The notes beneath the pieces are model-generated. The model had not been told where the DNA came from. It did not search any database and saw only the letters and a list, made by a program, of their open reading frames with translations. The position numbers were made by a program, and so were the translations under genes. 64,000 nt of DNA, taken from positions 124,001-188,000 of the forward strand of contig JAUHXA010000004.1 of NCBI GenBank assembly GCA_030427245.1, in the 5' to 3' direction. Positions 33,941 to 42,737 of this stretch are shown here, piece after piece. Source of the DNA: Bacteroidia bacterium (GTDB taxonomy: Bacteria > Bacteroidota > Bacteroidia > Chitinophagales > UBA2359). Positions within the stretch are counted from its first letter, which is position 1; each line of letters opens with the position of its first letter.

Positions 33941-36550
33941 TTATTTCTTCACAAATCGCCTTGAAACCTTCAAGCTATTGTATTTCACTTGAAATAAATA
34001 AATACCTTTTGGTAAATCTTCCACACTTAGGCCGAATTTGTTGGTTTTTAAAACATCATTCATCACCTGCTTTCCTTCAATGCTGTAAATCACCCATTCA
34101 CAATTTGAAGTAGCCTTAAAATTTTCCTGTTTTAGTTCTACTTCAATAAAAATATCAGCAGGATTTGGACTTATTTGTAGGTCACTACTTTGAAAACTCA
34201 CACCTTCAATACCTGTTAACAAATCGTATTGAATGACCGAATCCAATGGAAAACTATACATGGACCGAGCATAAGTTCCTGCAATCAAGCGTTGGTTTTG
34301 AACATCGTAGTCCATGTCAAACACAAAAACATAAGGCATATTGTTACCCAATCTATCCCAAGTTTCGCCAGCATCTAAAGAGGCATATACGCCCGCATCC
34401 GTTCCTGCAAATAGAAAAATATCTGCAAAATCTTCGGGAAGAGTCAAAATATCATTTACTCCAATTGGCGGAAGGTTGCCCGAAATATCTTCCCAAGTTT
34501 CTCCATAATCTATCGAACGGTGAATATGTGGCAAATCTCCATTCCCTTTAAATCCTGAATGAGTTACATAAACAATGTTTGGATTGTGCAGCGAAGTTTT
34601 AATGCTCGTAATGTAACGTATTGGCAAATTAGCGGTAATATTTTGCCAATTTTCACCTCCATCTAAAGTTCGCCAAACGTTTGCATCAGATGTGCCAACA
34701 AACAAATAATCGGGATTGCTGTGAGATTCTGCAATTGCAGTGATGGTGTGAAAACTGCGCCCAAAAATAATTCCATCTGTCAAATCATCACTTATAGGTG
34801 TCCATAGAGGTTGAATACCTGATTCGTTTTTATAGAGTCTATGTGTACCTGCATATAGCACATTCGGATCGTGTGCGCTCATGATATAAGGCATATCCCA
34901 ATTCACCCTATCATTCTGAAAATCAATCCCATTGTAGGCTGCAAAAAAGATATTCCCCCCATCATTACTCACTACAATTCTACCATTCTGCGTTTCAGTC
35001 CAAACTATGTCTTCATCCTCAGGATGGAAAATCACCTGAAAACCATCTCCTCCAAACGCTCGTCCCCATTCATTGATTTTCGTATCATTGCCATGAAGCG
35101 TGCCATTGTCTTGAGCGCCTCCCCAATAGCTATTATCGTGTGGATTGTTGGCCACTCGGTAAAACTGCGTATTGGGGATATTTTCAATGTCCTGCCAAGT
35201 CAGGCCATTATCACTACTTTTGTACAAGCCACCATCCGTTGCCAAAAGAAAAGTACTGTCGTTTACAAAAAAGATACTGTGCTTGTCTGCGTGAACTGGC
35301 GGGAAATTGTCTTCCGAAATGGGTCTATTCCAGATATTGCCGCCATCTTTAGTGCGATGCAAATCTACGCCCAATAAGAAAATATCGTCATCGCTTTGAG
35401 GGCTGATTCCAATTTTCGCAAAATACCATCCAAACCCTCCCAAAGGATTATTCGGCATGCCAAACCCTTCAAAAGTAGGAACTTCACTCCAAGTATCACC
35501 ATTATCAGTGGTTTTGTATATTCCCTCAAGTTCGTGGGCAGTGCTGACATAGATAGCTGCTATCACATTGGGATTATTGGGCGAAATTGCCAGACCTATG
35601 CGAGACATATTTTGGTGTGGTAATCCTTCAGTCAAAATCGTCCAAGTATCACCACCATCCTGAGTCCTAAATATTTTGGCATCATCACCTGAAGTAATGC
35701 TTTCTTGATTCGTTCTGATTCTATTCCAGCCCGCAGCATAGATAATGTTGGGGTTTTCCCAATTCATCACCATATCAATCACGCCCGCATCTTCTGCCAC
35801 AAAAAGTACCTGCTCCCATGACAAACCTCCATTTTTGGAACGGTAAACTCCTCTTTGGGAATTTCGCTCCAAAGGATTTCCCATACAACTAACATAGAGT
35901 ATTTTGGAATCTCCTGGGTGAATCAAAATTTTTGAAATAATTCTCTCCTCCACCAATCCCAAATGTGTCCAAGTATCACCTCCATCTTCACTTTTGTACA
36001 GTCCATCCCCTACTGCAAAATTGCCCGAAATGTTCAAATCACCTGTTCCTACATAAATCACCTCCGAATCATTAGGGTCAATCGCTATAGCTCCAATTGA
36101 TAAAAACAACTGCTCGTCAAAAATCGGCAACCAACTTTCCCCCCCATTTGTGGTTTTGAAAACCCCTCCTTTCGCAGCACCAATATAAATGATGTCGGAA
36201 TTTTTGGGGTCAGCAACGACCACATTGATGCGCCCTCCAATATTATTAGGGCCTTCGAGCTTCCAATCTACGCCAAAGCCTAACTTGTCTTTCTGTTGAA
36301 GAGTAACCCCCGCTTGTTTTTTTGCCTGTTGAAGCGTACTTCGATAGGCTTCAAAATCAAAAGTAAAATCGGGATAAGTTCTTTGAAAATAGAAATAATC
36401 GTTGGGGAAATGTTTTTTTGTTTCTTTGTCTTCAAACTGAAAGTTCTCAGCTTCAATAGGAGCTTTTGCAGTAGGTGAATTCAAGTGTATGAATGAATAT
36501 AAATAAGTTAAAAAGAGTGTGGTTAGTAAGAAAAATATAGGTTTCTTCAT
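33941..36550 (-). CDS. T9SS-exported BNR/sortilin-like beta-propeller protein
   Basis: 869 residues. Signal peptide about 1-20. Residues about 90-770 hold many Asp-box/BNR repeats of the type SxDGGxTW (TTNGGESWLPI, SEDGGDTWTHL, TQDGGDTWTIL, TTDNGDTWSEV, SLDAGETWDRL), typical of sialidase and VPS10/sortilin propellers. No sialidase catalytic Arg triad or FRIP motif is evident, so enzymatic activity is not claimed. The last 80 residues (about 790-869, SPNPADIFIEVEL...SIEGKQVMND...LPKGIYLFQVKY) are a type A T9SS sorting domain, so the protein should reach the cell surface or medium. It is monocistronic as far as seen. Confidence 0.92.
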   Translation of the reverse strand: MKKPIFFLLTTLFLTYLYSFIHLNSPTAKAPIEAENFQFEDKETKKHFPNDYFYFQRTYPDFTFDFEAYRSTLQQAKKQAGVTLQQKDKLGFGVDWKLEGPNNIGGRINVVVADPKNSDIIYIGAAKGGVFKTTNGGESWLPIFDEQLFLSIGAIAIDPNDSEVIYVGTGDLNISGNFAVGDGLYKSEDGGDTWTHLGLVEERIISKILIHPGDSKILYVSCMGNPLERNSQRGVYRSKNGGLSWEQVLFVAEDAGVIDMVMNWENPNIIYAAGWNRIRTNQESITSGDDAKIFRTQDGGDTWTILTEGLPHQNMSRIGLAISPNNPNVIAAIYVSTAHELEGIYKTTDNGDTWSEVPTFEGFGMPNNPLGGFGWYFAKIGISPQSDDDIFLLGVDLHRTKDGGNIWNRPISEDNFPPVHADKHSIFFVNDSTFLLATDGGLYKSSDNGLTWQDIENIPNTQFYRVANNPHDNSYWGGAQDNGTLHGNDTKINEWGRAFGGDGFQVIFHPEDEDIVWTETQNGRIVVSNDGGNIFFAAYNGIDFQNDRVNWDMPYIMSAHDPNVLYAGTHRLYKNESGIQPLWTPISDDLTDGIIFGRSFHTITAIAESHSNPDYLFVGTSDANVWRTLDGGENWQNITANLPIRYITSIKTSLHNPNIVYVTHSGFKGNGDLPHIHRSIDYGETWEDISGNLPPIGVNDILTLPEDFADIFLFAGTDAGVYASLDAGETWDRLGNNMPYVFVFDMDYDVQNQRLIAGTYARSMYSFPLDSVIQYDLLTGIEGVSFQSSDLQISPNPADIFIEVELKQENFKATSNCEWVIYSIEGKQVMNDVLKTNKFGLSVEDLPKGIYLFQVKYNSLKVSRRFVKK

Positions 36551-36810
36551 TAATGTTGATTTGAAAATTTGGGATAGAATAGCTTCAATGTATAAAATTA
36601 CTAATTTTGTCCACTTACTTATCTAAAGCTTCTCCCTAACACTAAAGAATGTCGTATTAGGTACAGGATTGAATTTCACCATCTAGCCTTTCGGCATTAG
36701 TTTTGAACTTTAGAAAAAAGAGTTGTTGAGATTAGCTATTTTTTACTTAACTTGACCTTCGCATTTTAAAAAAATCCAAATACATCCTTCATCATTGATT
36801 CAGGTAGTAT

Positions 36811-37503
36811 ATGCTTACATTTGATTATAAATTTATTTTTGAAGACCAAAGTGAAAAAAAAATCAGGGTTCAACTGGACGAAGAAACCCTGAATTTGGTG
36901 GAGGAAGACCTGCCCGAATATCCTGAATGGACAAATTTGGCCTGCTCAAAACATCCTCATTGTAAGCACAATGGAGAAACAATGCACCAATGTCCAGTAG
37001 GGAAAAGCTTGGTAGGTTTGATTGAAAATTTTGGCAACAAACAGTCTTATGAGAAAGTGAAGGTGATGATTGAAACAGAAGAAAGGACTTTTGTACAAGA
37101 CACCACCCTTCAAAGAGGACTGAGTTCGCTGATAGGTATTTACATGGTCGCAAGCGGTTGCCCTTTATTGGGTAAATTGAAGCCCATGGTTCGTCATCAC
37201 CTCCCTTTTGCCACGATTGAAGAGACCATTTACCGAGTCATTTCGATGTATTTGCTGGCACAATTTTTTCGTGAAAAACAGGGCAAAAAACCAGATTGGG
37301 AATTGGCACACCTGGTTTCGATGTACGATGACATCCAAGGTGTGAACAAAAATCTGTGTGATAAATTATTGAGTGCCACCACCAAAGATGCAAGCCTCAA
37401 TGCGGTCATTATCCTCAACAACTTCGCCAATATGGTTCCTTTTTCGATTGACGATGATGCTTTTGAAGAAATCGAGCAGTTGTTTAAGGCCTATTTAGAA
37501 TAA
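36811..37503 (+). CDS. Conserved cytosolic protein with CxH/CHxG cluster (DUF6901-like)
   Basis: 230 residues, no signal peptide or membrane segment. A beta-rich N-terminus (FDYKFIFEDQSEKKI) is followed by a Cys/His cluster ACSKHPHCKHNGETMHQCPVG (split: ACSKHPHCKH, then NGETMHQCP, residues about 48-68) that could bind a metal. The region around 105-150 (SLIGIYMVASGCPLLGKLKP, MVRHHLPFATIEETIYR) matches my memory of the DUF6901 family; I could not verify this. Function unknown. Confidence 0.72.
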   Translation: MLTFDYKFIFEDQSEKKIRVQLDEETLNLVEEDLPEYPEWTNLACSKHPHCKHNGETMHQCPVGKSLVGLIENFGNKQSYEKVKVMIETEERTFVQDTTLQRGLSSLIGIYMVASGCPLLGKLKPMVRHHLPFATIEETIYRVISMYLLAQFFREKQGKKPDWELAHLVSMYDDIQGVNKNLCDKLLSATTKDASLNAVIILNNFANMVPFSIDDDAFEEIEQLFKAYLE

Positions 37504-37594
37504 GTTATTGTTTCACAAATTTCCTAACAAATCTATTTTCTCTAATTTCTGGTTGTAGGGTTGGTGTTCCTTCTATAAAGCTAAGTAGAACCTC

Positions 37595-38041
37595 TTAACT
37601 TTCATGCTTTTCCAACCACTCCATTGCCTTCTCATAATAATACTGATTCTCAAAATCTCGCCATTCATCCACATAATTGGGATGCACCTTGAAGACATTG
37701 GAAAAATGTAAAATGGGTTCATCGCTTTGAAGGGCTTGTTGAAGATGTGCCTCCAATTTTTTATCGTAATCCGTTCTCGATTCATCTTCGCTTGCAGCAA
37801 TCAACTCTACAAAATCACGCATGATTTGAAGAGTCAATTCATCTTCTGCAATAGGTACGATTTCCACAAAGTGAGTGTCGTTTTGAACTTCCTCCAACTG
37901 CTCTCGATACAAAACCCTTGAATAAGGCTCATCACGAGGCACACGAATTATATCCTTTGAAACCAAATGAAAAAACGCCTGTACTTCGGGAGTTTTCAGT
38001 GCTTGTGCGATGTTGTAGCGCAAATAATCTAGTTTTTTCAT
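37595..38041 (-). CDS. Hypothetical cytosolic protein
   Basis: 148 residues, acidic, predicted mostly alpha-helical, without signal peptide, membrane segment or known motif. The N-terminus (MKKLDYLRYNIAQALKTPEVQ) suggests a helical domain. It stands alone between convergent and tandem genes with 90-140 bp gaps. Codon use looks like its neighbours. Family not recognised. Confidence 0.6.
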   Translation of the reverse strand: MKKLDYLRYNIAQALKTPEVQAFFHLVSKDIIRVPRDEPYSRVLYREQLEEVQNDTHFVEIVPIAEDELTLQIMRDFVELIAASEDESRTDYDKKLEAHLQQALQSDEPILHFSNVFKVHPNYVDEWRDFENQYYYEKAMEWLEKHES

Positions 38042-38180
38042 TTGGTTATTTTCGTTTTTTGAAGGTCAAATGGAACTTACCATGAATTAAATACTTTCGC
38101 ATTTTAATGATTATTCAGTTGTTATGGACGTTTCATCTGTTTAGTTTGTATTTGCTTGATTTTTAGACTTTGGAGCTTCA

Positions 38181-39593
38181 TTAATCTCCATAAGGCTCTG
38201 CCATCAATGCTTTGGCGGTTTCGATAAAGCGTTCTTTTTCTGAAGGGCGAGGTGGTTTTGCAGCGAAGTTACCGTTTTTGTCTATCAAAAAATAAAGAGG
38301 AACACCCGCTACATTGTATTCCTGTGCGGTGAAAGACTTCAACCCTTGTGAAAGCACTTGCACACCCACCAGTTCTTTTTTGGCCACCATATTGCGCCAA
38401 GCATCTTCCTTTTCATCTATCGAAATATAAAGAAAAACCATTTCCTCTGCATCCAATTCTTTGTAAATCTCCTTGATATACTTGACCTGCTGCAAACAAG
38501 GATTGCACCAGCTTGCCCAAAAAGAAACGTGTATCACCTTGCCCCGAAAATCGCCCAAAGAAACAATCTCGCCATCAATGGTTTTGAGCATGAAATCAGG
38601 TGCAGGACTGCCTTTCGCAAATTTTTTGGCATTGAAGAAGGTCTTATTTACAGTCGTAAAATATTTAACATTATCGTTTGCCAAGTCAAAATCATTGTAC
38701 ACTTCTTCCAATGCTTTCACATCGCCTTTCATGCAGCCTTCAATGATGATTTTGGCAAGGGTAAACTCTCGTATATCTTTGTTTTGCAGTAGATTTTTTG
38801 CGATTTCGTAATGTGACACGTAAGGCACCAATGTTGCCCCTTGTTTGGCTTGCTCGTAGTAGAGATATTCGATGTAAAATCGCAAAAAATTGGTGTAGGC
38901 TTGACTCTTTACCAATGCACCATTTTCGACCCTAATATCCTTCAAGAAATTGAAATACACATTTGTCAGTTGCCATTTCTGCAATTCGGCATATCGAAGG
39001 CGATCAAAGGCATCATTGTAAATAATGTCGCCAAATGCAAATTCGTCAAAATCGTTGGTAAAGGTATGTGTAGTTTTATATTTTTTGTAGAAGTCCATCT
39101 TTTCCAATCGCCGATTGTTGATGAATCGGTCAAACTCATGTGTCATCATGTGACTTGCTTCCATGTTGATATAAATTTGGTCAACTTCTTTTCCAAACTT
39201 GTTGTAGTAGGCCGCCAAATAATTGTTGTTGTCCGCTCCTGCGCCAGTAAATTTAATGGTTGACAACATTTTTTCGGCTTCAAAAGCCACTTTGAAGCGT
39301 TCTCCGGGCACAACATAGATGAGTAGATTTTCAAAGGCGTGTTCAAACCGCACCAACATGGGTTTTTCGGGTTGAAATGCCAACAAAAAATGTCCATTCA
39401 ATTGGTCGTCAATAGTTACGGGAGTCGAATAAATAGTTTTTTCGCCGTTGAGCTGATTGTCAATAATCGTAACTGTGACCTCTTCGCTCGAAGGAAGTTT
39501 TATGTCTCCTTCAATAACGGTATATCCTTGTGCGTGTATAACAGTAGAAAGGGAAAATAAAAGTAGTAATAACAACAAATATTTGAAATTCAT
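38181..39593 (-). CDS. TlpA-family thiol-disulfide oxidoreductase with long N-terminal domain
   Basis: 470 residues. Signal peptide about 1-21 (ends VIHAQ). Residues about 25-130 are a beta-rich domain like those preceding TlpA in Bacteroidota (DUF4369-like); 130-320 is a helical region. The C-terminal thioredoxin fold (about 325-470) carries an intact active site WASWCNPCLQQ and the cis-Pro segment NVAGVPLYFLIDKNG. It probably reduces or isomerises disulfides in the periplasm. Unlike the paralogue at 32333, its CxxC is complete. Monocistronic as far as seen. Confidence 0.88.
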   Translation of the reverse strand: MNFKYLLLLLLLFSLSTVIHAQGYTVIEGDIKLPSSEEVTVTIIDNQLNGEKTIYSTPVTIDDQLNGHFLLAFQPEKPMLVRFEHAFENLLIYVVPGERFKVAFEAEKMLSTIKFTGAGADNNNYLAAYYNKFGKEVDQIYINMEASHMMTHEFDRFINNRRLEKMDFYKKYKTTHTFTNDFDEFAFGDIIYNDAFDRLRYAELQKWQLTNVYFNFLKDIRVENGALVKSQAYTNFLRFYIEYLYYEQAKQGATLVPYVSHYEIAKNLLQNKDIREFTLAKIIIEGCMKGDVKALEEVYNDFDLANDNVKYFTTVNKTFFNAKKFAKGSPAPDFMLKTIDGEIVSLGDFRGKVIHVSFWASWCNPCLQQVKYIKEIYKELDAEEMVFLYISIDEKEDAWRNMVAKKELVGVQVLSQGLKSFTAQEYNVAGVPLYFLIDKNGNFAAKPPRPSEKERFIETAKALMAEPYGD

Positions 39594-39799
39594 AACGATA
39601 GAGGTTTTGATTAATTTTGACTTTGATGGGCTGTAAAGTTTAATACAAACAATTGCAAAAATAAGTTGTGAGGGGCACGAATTGAGGATATTTCTTTCTT
39701 TTTAACAGTTTCTATTGCAAATAAATTGCCAAAAATCAGAAATCGATGTCTTTTTTAAGATAAGGTCACCTTCCAGTTGAATGTCTATTTGAAGTTTTG

Positions 39800-42304
39800 T
39801 CAGTCTTTATTCTTCTTTTTGAAAATATTGCGAAGATGGTCAAAAACATTTTCTTTCCCTTCTTCTGCTCTTTTTTCTCGTTTGCGCTCTCGCTCTGCTT
39901 GTTTTTGTTCTTTTTCCATTTCTTTTCTTGCCTTTCTGAGTTGTTTTTCTCGTTCTCGCTCCAACTTGAACAAAGTTTTTCTATCTATTCCCAACGAATC
40001 AGGTTCAATATCTACCAATAAAGAATCAAATTCGGGAATAAACATTGGACAAGCCATCACAAAAGCCAAAGAATCGTTCAAGCTTTCAAAAGTAGCCCTT
40101 TCCAATTTCTCAAAACCACCATCAGTATAGACCTTCTTCATGTACTTCGCCCAAATCGGCAAAGCCGTATTTGCGCCCTGTCCCAATTGAAGGCTTCTAA
40201 AGCGAATTTGACGAGCTTCGCCACCCACCCAAACACCTGTCACCAATTCGGGAGTAAAACCAATAAACCAGCCATCTGTATTGTCTTGCGTTGTACCCGT
40301 TTTTCCTGCAACATCTGTTTTAATTCCGTACCGACTACCTCTCAAACGCTGTGCTGTTCCAGAATTGACCACATTTCGCATCATTTCGACCATCATATCA
40401 GCCGTCTCTTTTTTCAATACCCAATTTCTGCTTTCAGGTTTGCGGAAATCAGCCACAACATTGCCGTTTGCATCTTCGATTTTGAGCAAATAAGTAGGCT
40501 CTACTGAAAGCCCACGGTTCGCAAAAGTGCTGTAAACCGACACCATTTCCAACAAGGAAATATCCGCCGCCCCCAATGCGATTGCAGGTCCATCGGGTAA
40601 TTCACTTTTGACTCCCATATTTTTCGCCAAAGCAATGGTTTTCGGCACCCCCGTTTCCCACACCAACTCTGCTGAAATCGTATTGACCGACTTCACCAAA
40701 CCACCTTGCATTGAGTATTGACCGCCATATTTACCATCCGAATTTCGAGGCGACCAATTGTCTTTGGTAGGATATACTCGCTGTACGTTTTCAATAAACT
40801 CACAAGGATTTCGTCCACTTTCAAGGGCTGCTGCATAGACGATTGGCTTAAAGGTAGAGCCAACTTGTCGGGTTGAAGTGACATGATCGTATTGGAAATA
40901 TTTGTGGTTGATACCACCGACCCATGCCCGTACATAGCCCGTTTTGGCTTCCATGCTCAACAGTCCAGCATGTAAAAATTGAAGGTAATGCGCTACGGAA
41001 TCCAAAGGGCTCATCTTTCGTTGCTTTTCACCATCCCAAGTAAAAACCTCCATTTCGACAGGAGTTGCAAAAATCTTGTTGATTTCTTTCCAGTCTAAGC
41101 CATTATTTTTCAACTGCTTGTAGCGAGGAGATTGTTTAACGGCATATTCAATCAAACTCGCATTTTTTCCCCACGGTTTTTGATTTTTCCAGTGTTCATC
41201 AAATACTTTTTGCAGGTCTTTGAGATGTTCATTCATGGCCAACTCAGCGTATTTCTGCATACGAGAATCAATCGTTGTGTAAATTTTCAATCCATCCGTA
41301 TAAACATTGTAGTTCGTACCATCTGGCTTTTGATTTTCTTTACACCACTTGTTCAGTTCTTGCCGCAAATATTCTCTGAAATAAGTTGCTAACCCTTCGT
41401 TGTGTGTGCTGGCATTGTAATTAAGCTCCAGCTCTTTTTCCTTCAATGAGCTTGCTGCTTCTTCTCCCAAATAGCCGTATTTTACCATTTGATCCAAAAC
41501 CACATTTCGCCTACCCAATGACTTTTCAGGATACAAACGAGGATTGTAACTCGTGGTTGCTTTCAACATTCCTATCAAAACAGCGGCTTGTTCGGGCTTC
41601 AGTTTTTTTGCAGAAGTATTGAAAAATCGCTGTGCACCTGCTTCAATACCAAATACATTGCCACCAAAAGGAACGGTATTGAGGTACAAAGTCAACATTT
41701 CTTCTTTGTTGTATATTTCCTCCAATCGCTGGGCAATGATCATTTCTCTGAACTTATTGACTACGATGCCGATGATGGGGTAATGTTGGCGGGGATAAAG
41801 GTTTTTGGCGAGTTGTTGACTGATGGTACTCCCTCCGCCTGAATTTTCTTTTTGGAGTAAAATGGTCTTAAACACTACACGCCCCAAGCTGCGATAATCA
41901 ATGCCGCTGTGTTCATAAAAACGAGCATCTTCAGTCGCTACCAAAGCATTGATAGCAAAAGGAGAAATGTCGTCGTATTGCAGTTCGGTTCTATTTTGGA
42001 TGTAGTATTTGCCCAAGAGTTTTTTGTCGGCAGAATAGACTTCGGAGGCATTGGCATTTTTTATTGCCTTCAATTCAGTTTTGTTCGGAATTTCACCAAA
42101 ACTACCACTCAGCACCATAAAATACAGCATTAAAACGGCAAAGCAACCCAACAAAATAAATGCTCCAACATACTTCAATATCTTTTTGAAGTTAATATTA
42201 TTAAAGTTGAAGCGTTTGTTGTTTTTTGGTGGTTTAGGTTTTACTTTGTCCAAATAGCGATTGGCAAATTCTTCGTAGTCTTGTGATAAGTTCTTTGTTT
42301 CCAC
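39800..42304 (-). CDS. Class A penicillin-binding protein 1A (copy 1)
   Basis: 834 residues. A cytosolic tail and one membrane segment (about 45-68) precede a GT51 glycosyltransferase domain (ATEDARFYEHSGIDYRS with the catalytic Glu, GGSTISQQLAKNLYPRQ, and the VPFGGNVFGIEAG motif) and a transpeptidase domain with STFK (GSTFKPIVYAAALES), SVN (GGLVKSVNTIS) and KTG (AGKTGTTQDNTDGWF). The C-terminus ends in a highly charged K/E/R-rich coiled coil (about 785-834). It polymerises and cross-links peptidoglycan. It follows an orphan antitoxin-like gene, and a second PBP of the same architecture lies upstream of that. Confidence 0.95.
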   Translation of the reverse strand: METKNLSQDYEEFANRYLDKVKPKPPKNNKRFNFNNINFKKILKYVGAFILLGCFAVLMLYFMVLSGSFGEIPNKTELKAIKNANASEVYSADKKLLGKYYIQNRTELQYDDISPFAINALVATEDARFYEHSGIDYRSLGRVVFKTILLQKENSGGGSTISQQLAKNLYPRQHYPIIGIVVNKFREMIIAQRLEEIYNKEEMLTLYLNTVPFGGNVFGIEAGAQRFFNTSAKKLKPEQAAVLIGMLKATTSYNPRLYPEKSLGRRNVVLDQMVKYGYLGEEAASSLKEKELELNYNASTHNEGLATYFREYLRQELNKWCKENQKPDGTNYNVYTDGLKIYTTIDSRMQKYAELAMNEHLKDLQKVFDEHWKNQKPWGKNASLIEYAVKQSPRYKQLKNNGLDWKEINKIFATPVEMEVFTWDGEKQRKMSPLDSVAHYLQFLHAGLLSMEAKTGYVRAWVGGINHKYFQYDHVTSTRQVGSTFKPIVYAAALESGRNPCEFIENVQRVYPTKDNWSPRNSDGKYGGQYSMQGGLVKSVNTISAELVWETGVPKTIALAKNMGVKSELPDGPAIALGAADISLLEMVSVYSTFANRGLSVEPTYLLKIEDANGNVVADFRKPESRNWVLKKETADMMVEMMRNVVNSGTAQRLRGSRYGIKTDVAGKTGTTQDNTDGWFIGFTPELVTGVWVGGEARQIRFRSLQLGQGANTALPIWAKYMKKVYTDGGFEKLERATFESLNDSLAFVMACPMFIPEFDSLLVDIEPDSLGIDRKTLFKLEREREKQLRKARKEMEKEQKQAERERKREKRAEEGKENVFDHLRNIFKKKNKD

Positions 42305-42316
42305 TTGAGTTTTTTT

Positions 42317-42559
42317 CTATTGATTTTTCACGTTTTTAAACATTAGCTCCACATCTTCTACTGAATACACTTTTCCATCTGAAAAATCTTGTTCTGATTT
42401 TTTGGCTCTTGATGCCAATTCTTCTTTGGTTATGGAAGGAAAATTTTGTTGAGCAGGCTTCATTTTTTGAAGTAGTCGCTCAAATTCCATGATGATGTAT
42501 TCATCTTCAATTTCTAACAAATGCTTAATAATAGCTATCTTCCGAGTTTCTAAGTTCAT
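42317..42559 (-). CDS. Orphan antitoxin-like protein between two PBP genes
   Basis: 80 residues, charged, with an N-terminal helix (MNLETRKIAIIKHLLEIEDE) and a C-terminal segment ITKEELASRAKKSEQDFSDG followed by KVYSVEDVELMFK. This matches the RelE/ParE-neutralising antitoxins common in Bacteroidota, whose C-terminus wraps the toxin. The toxin gene normally follows directly, but here the next gene, 12 bp on, is PBP1A copy 1, and no toxin frame was seen on either side. It may be a relic, or an antitoxin now serving a distant toxin. Confidence 0.65.
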   Translation of the reverse strand: MNLETRKIAIIKHLLEIEDEYIIMEFERLLQKMKPAQQNFPSITKEELASRAKKSEQDFSDGKVYSVEDVELMFKNVKNQ

Positions 42560-42737
42560 GATTGTTGATTTTGTTTCAAATGGATGATAACTAAACGTTC
42601 ATTCCCCCCTTTTCAGTTCAATAACGCAAAAAAATATTGAAAGTATTGAAGCACATCATCATGGAATGTACAAAAATAATGAAGTAAAATAGAAACTACT
42701 CCACTCTAATGGTAATGGGTTTAAAGCCCAAGAGCTA

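Noticed and set aside
33941-36550. Sialidase
   Set aside because: Only the Asp-box repeats fit; the FRIP motif and the catalytic Arg, Glu and Tyr set could not be found, so only a BNR propeller is called.
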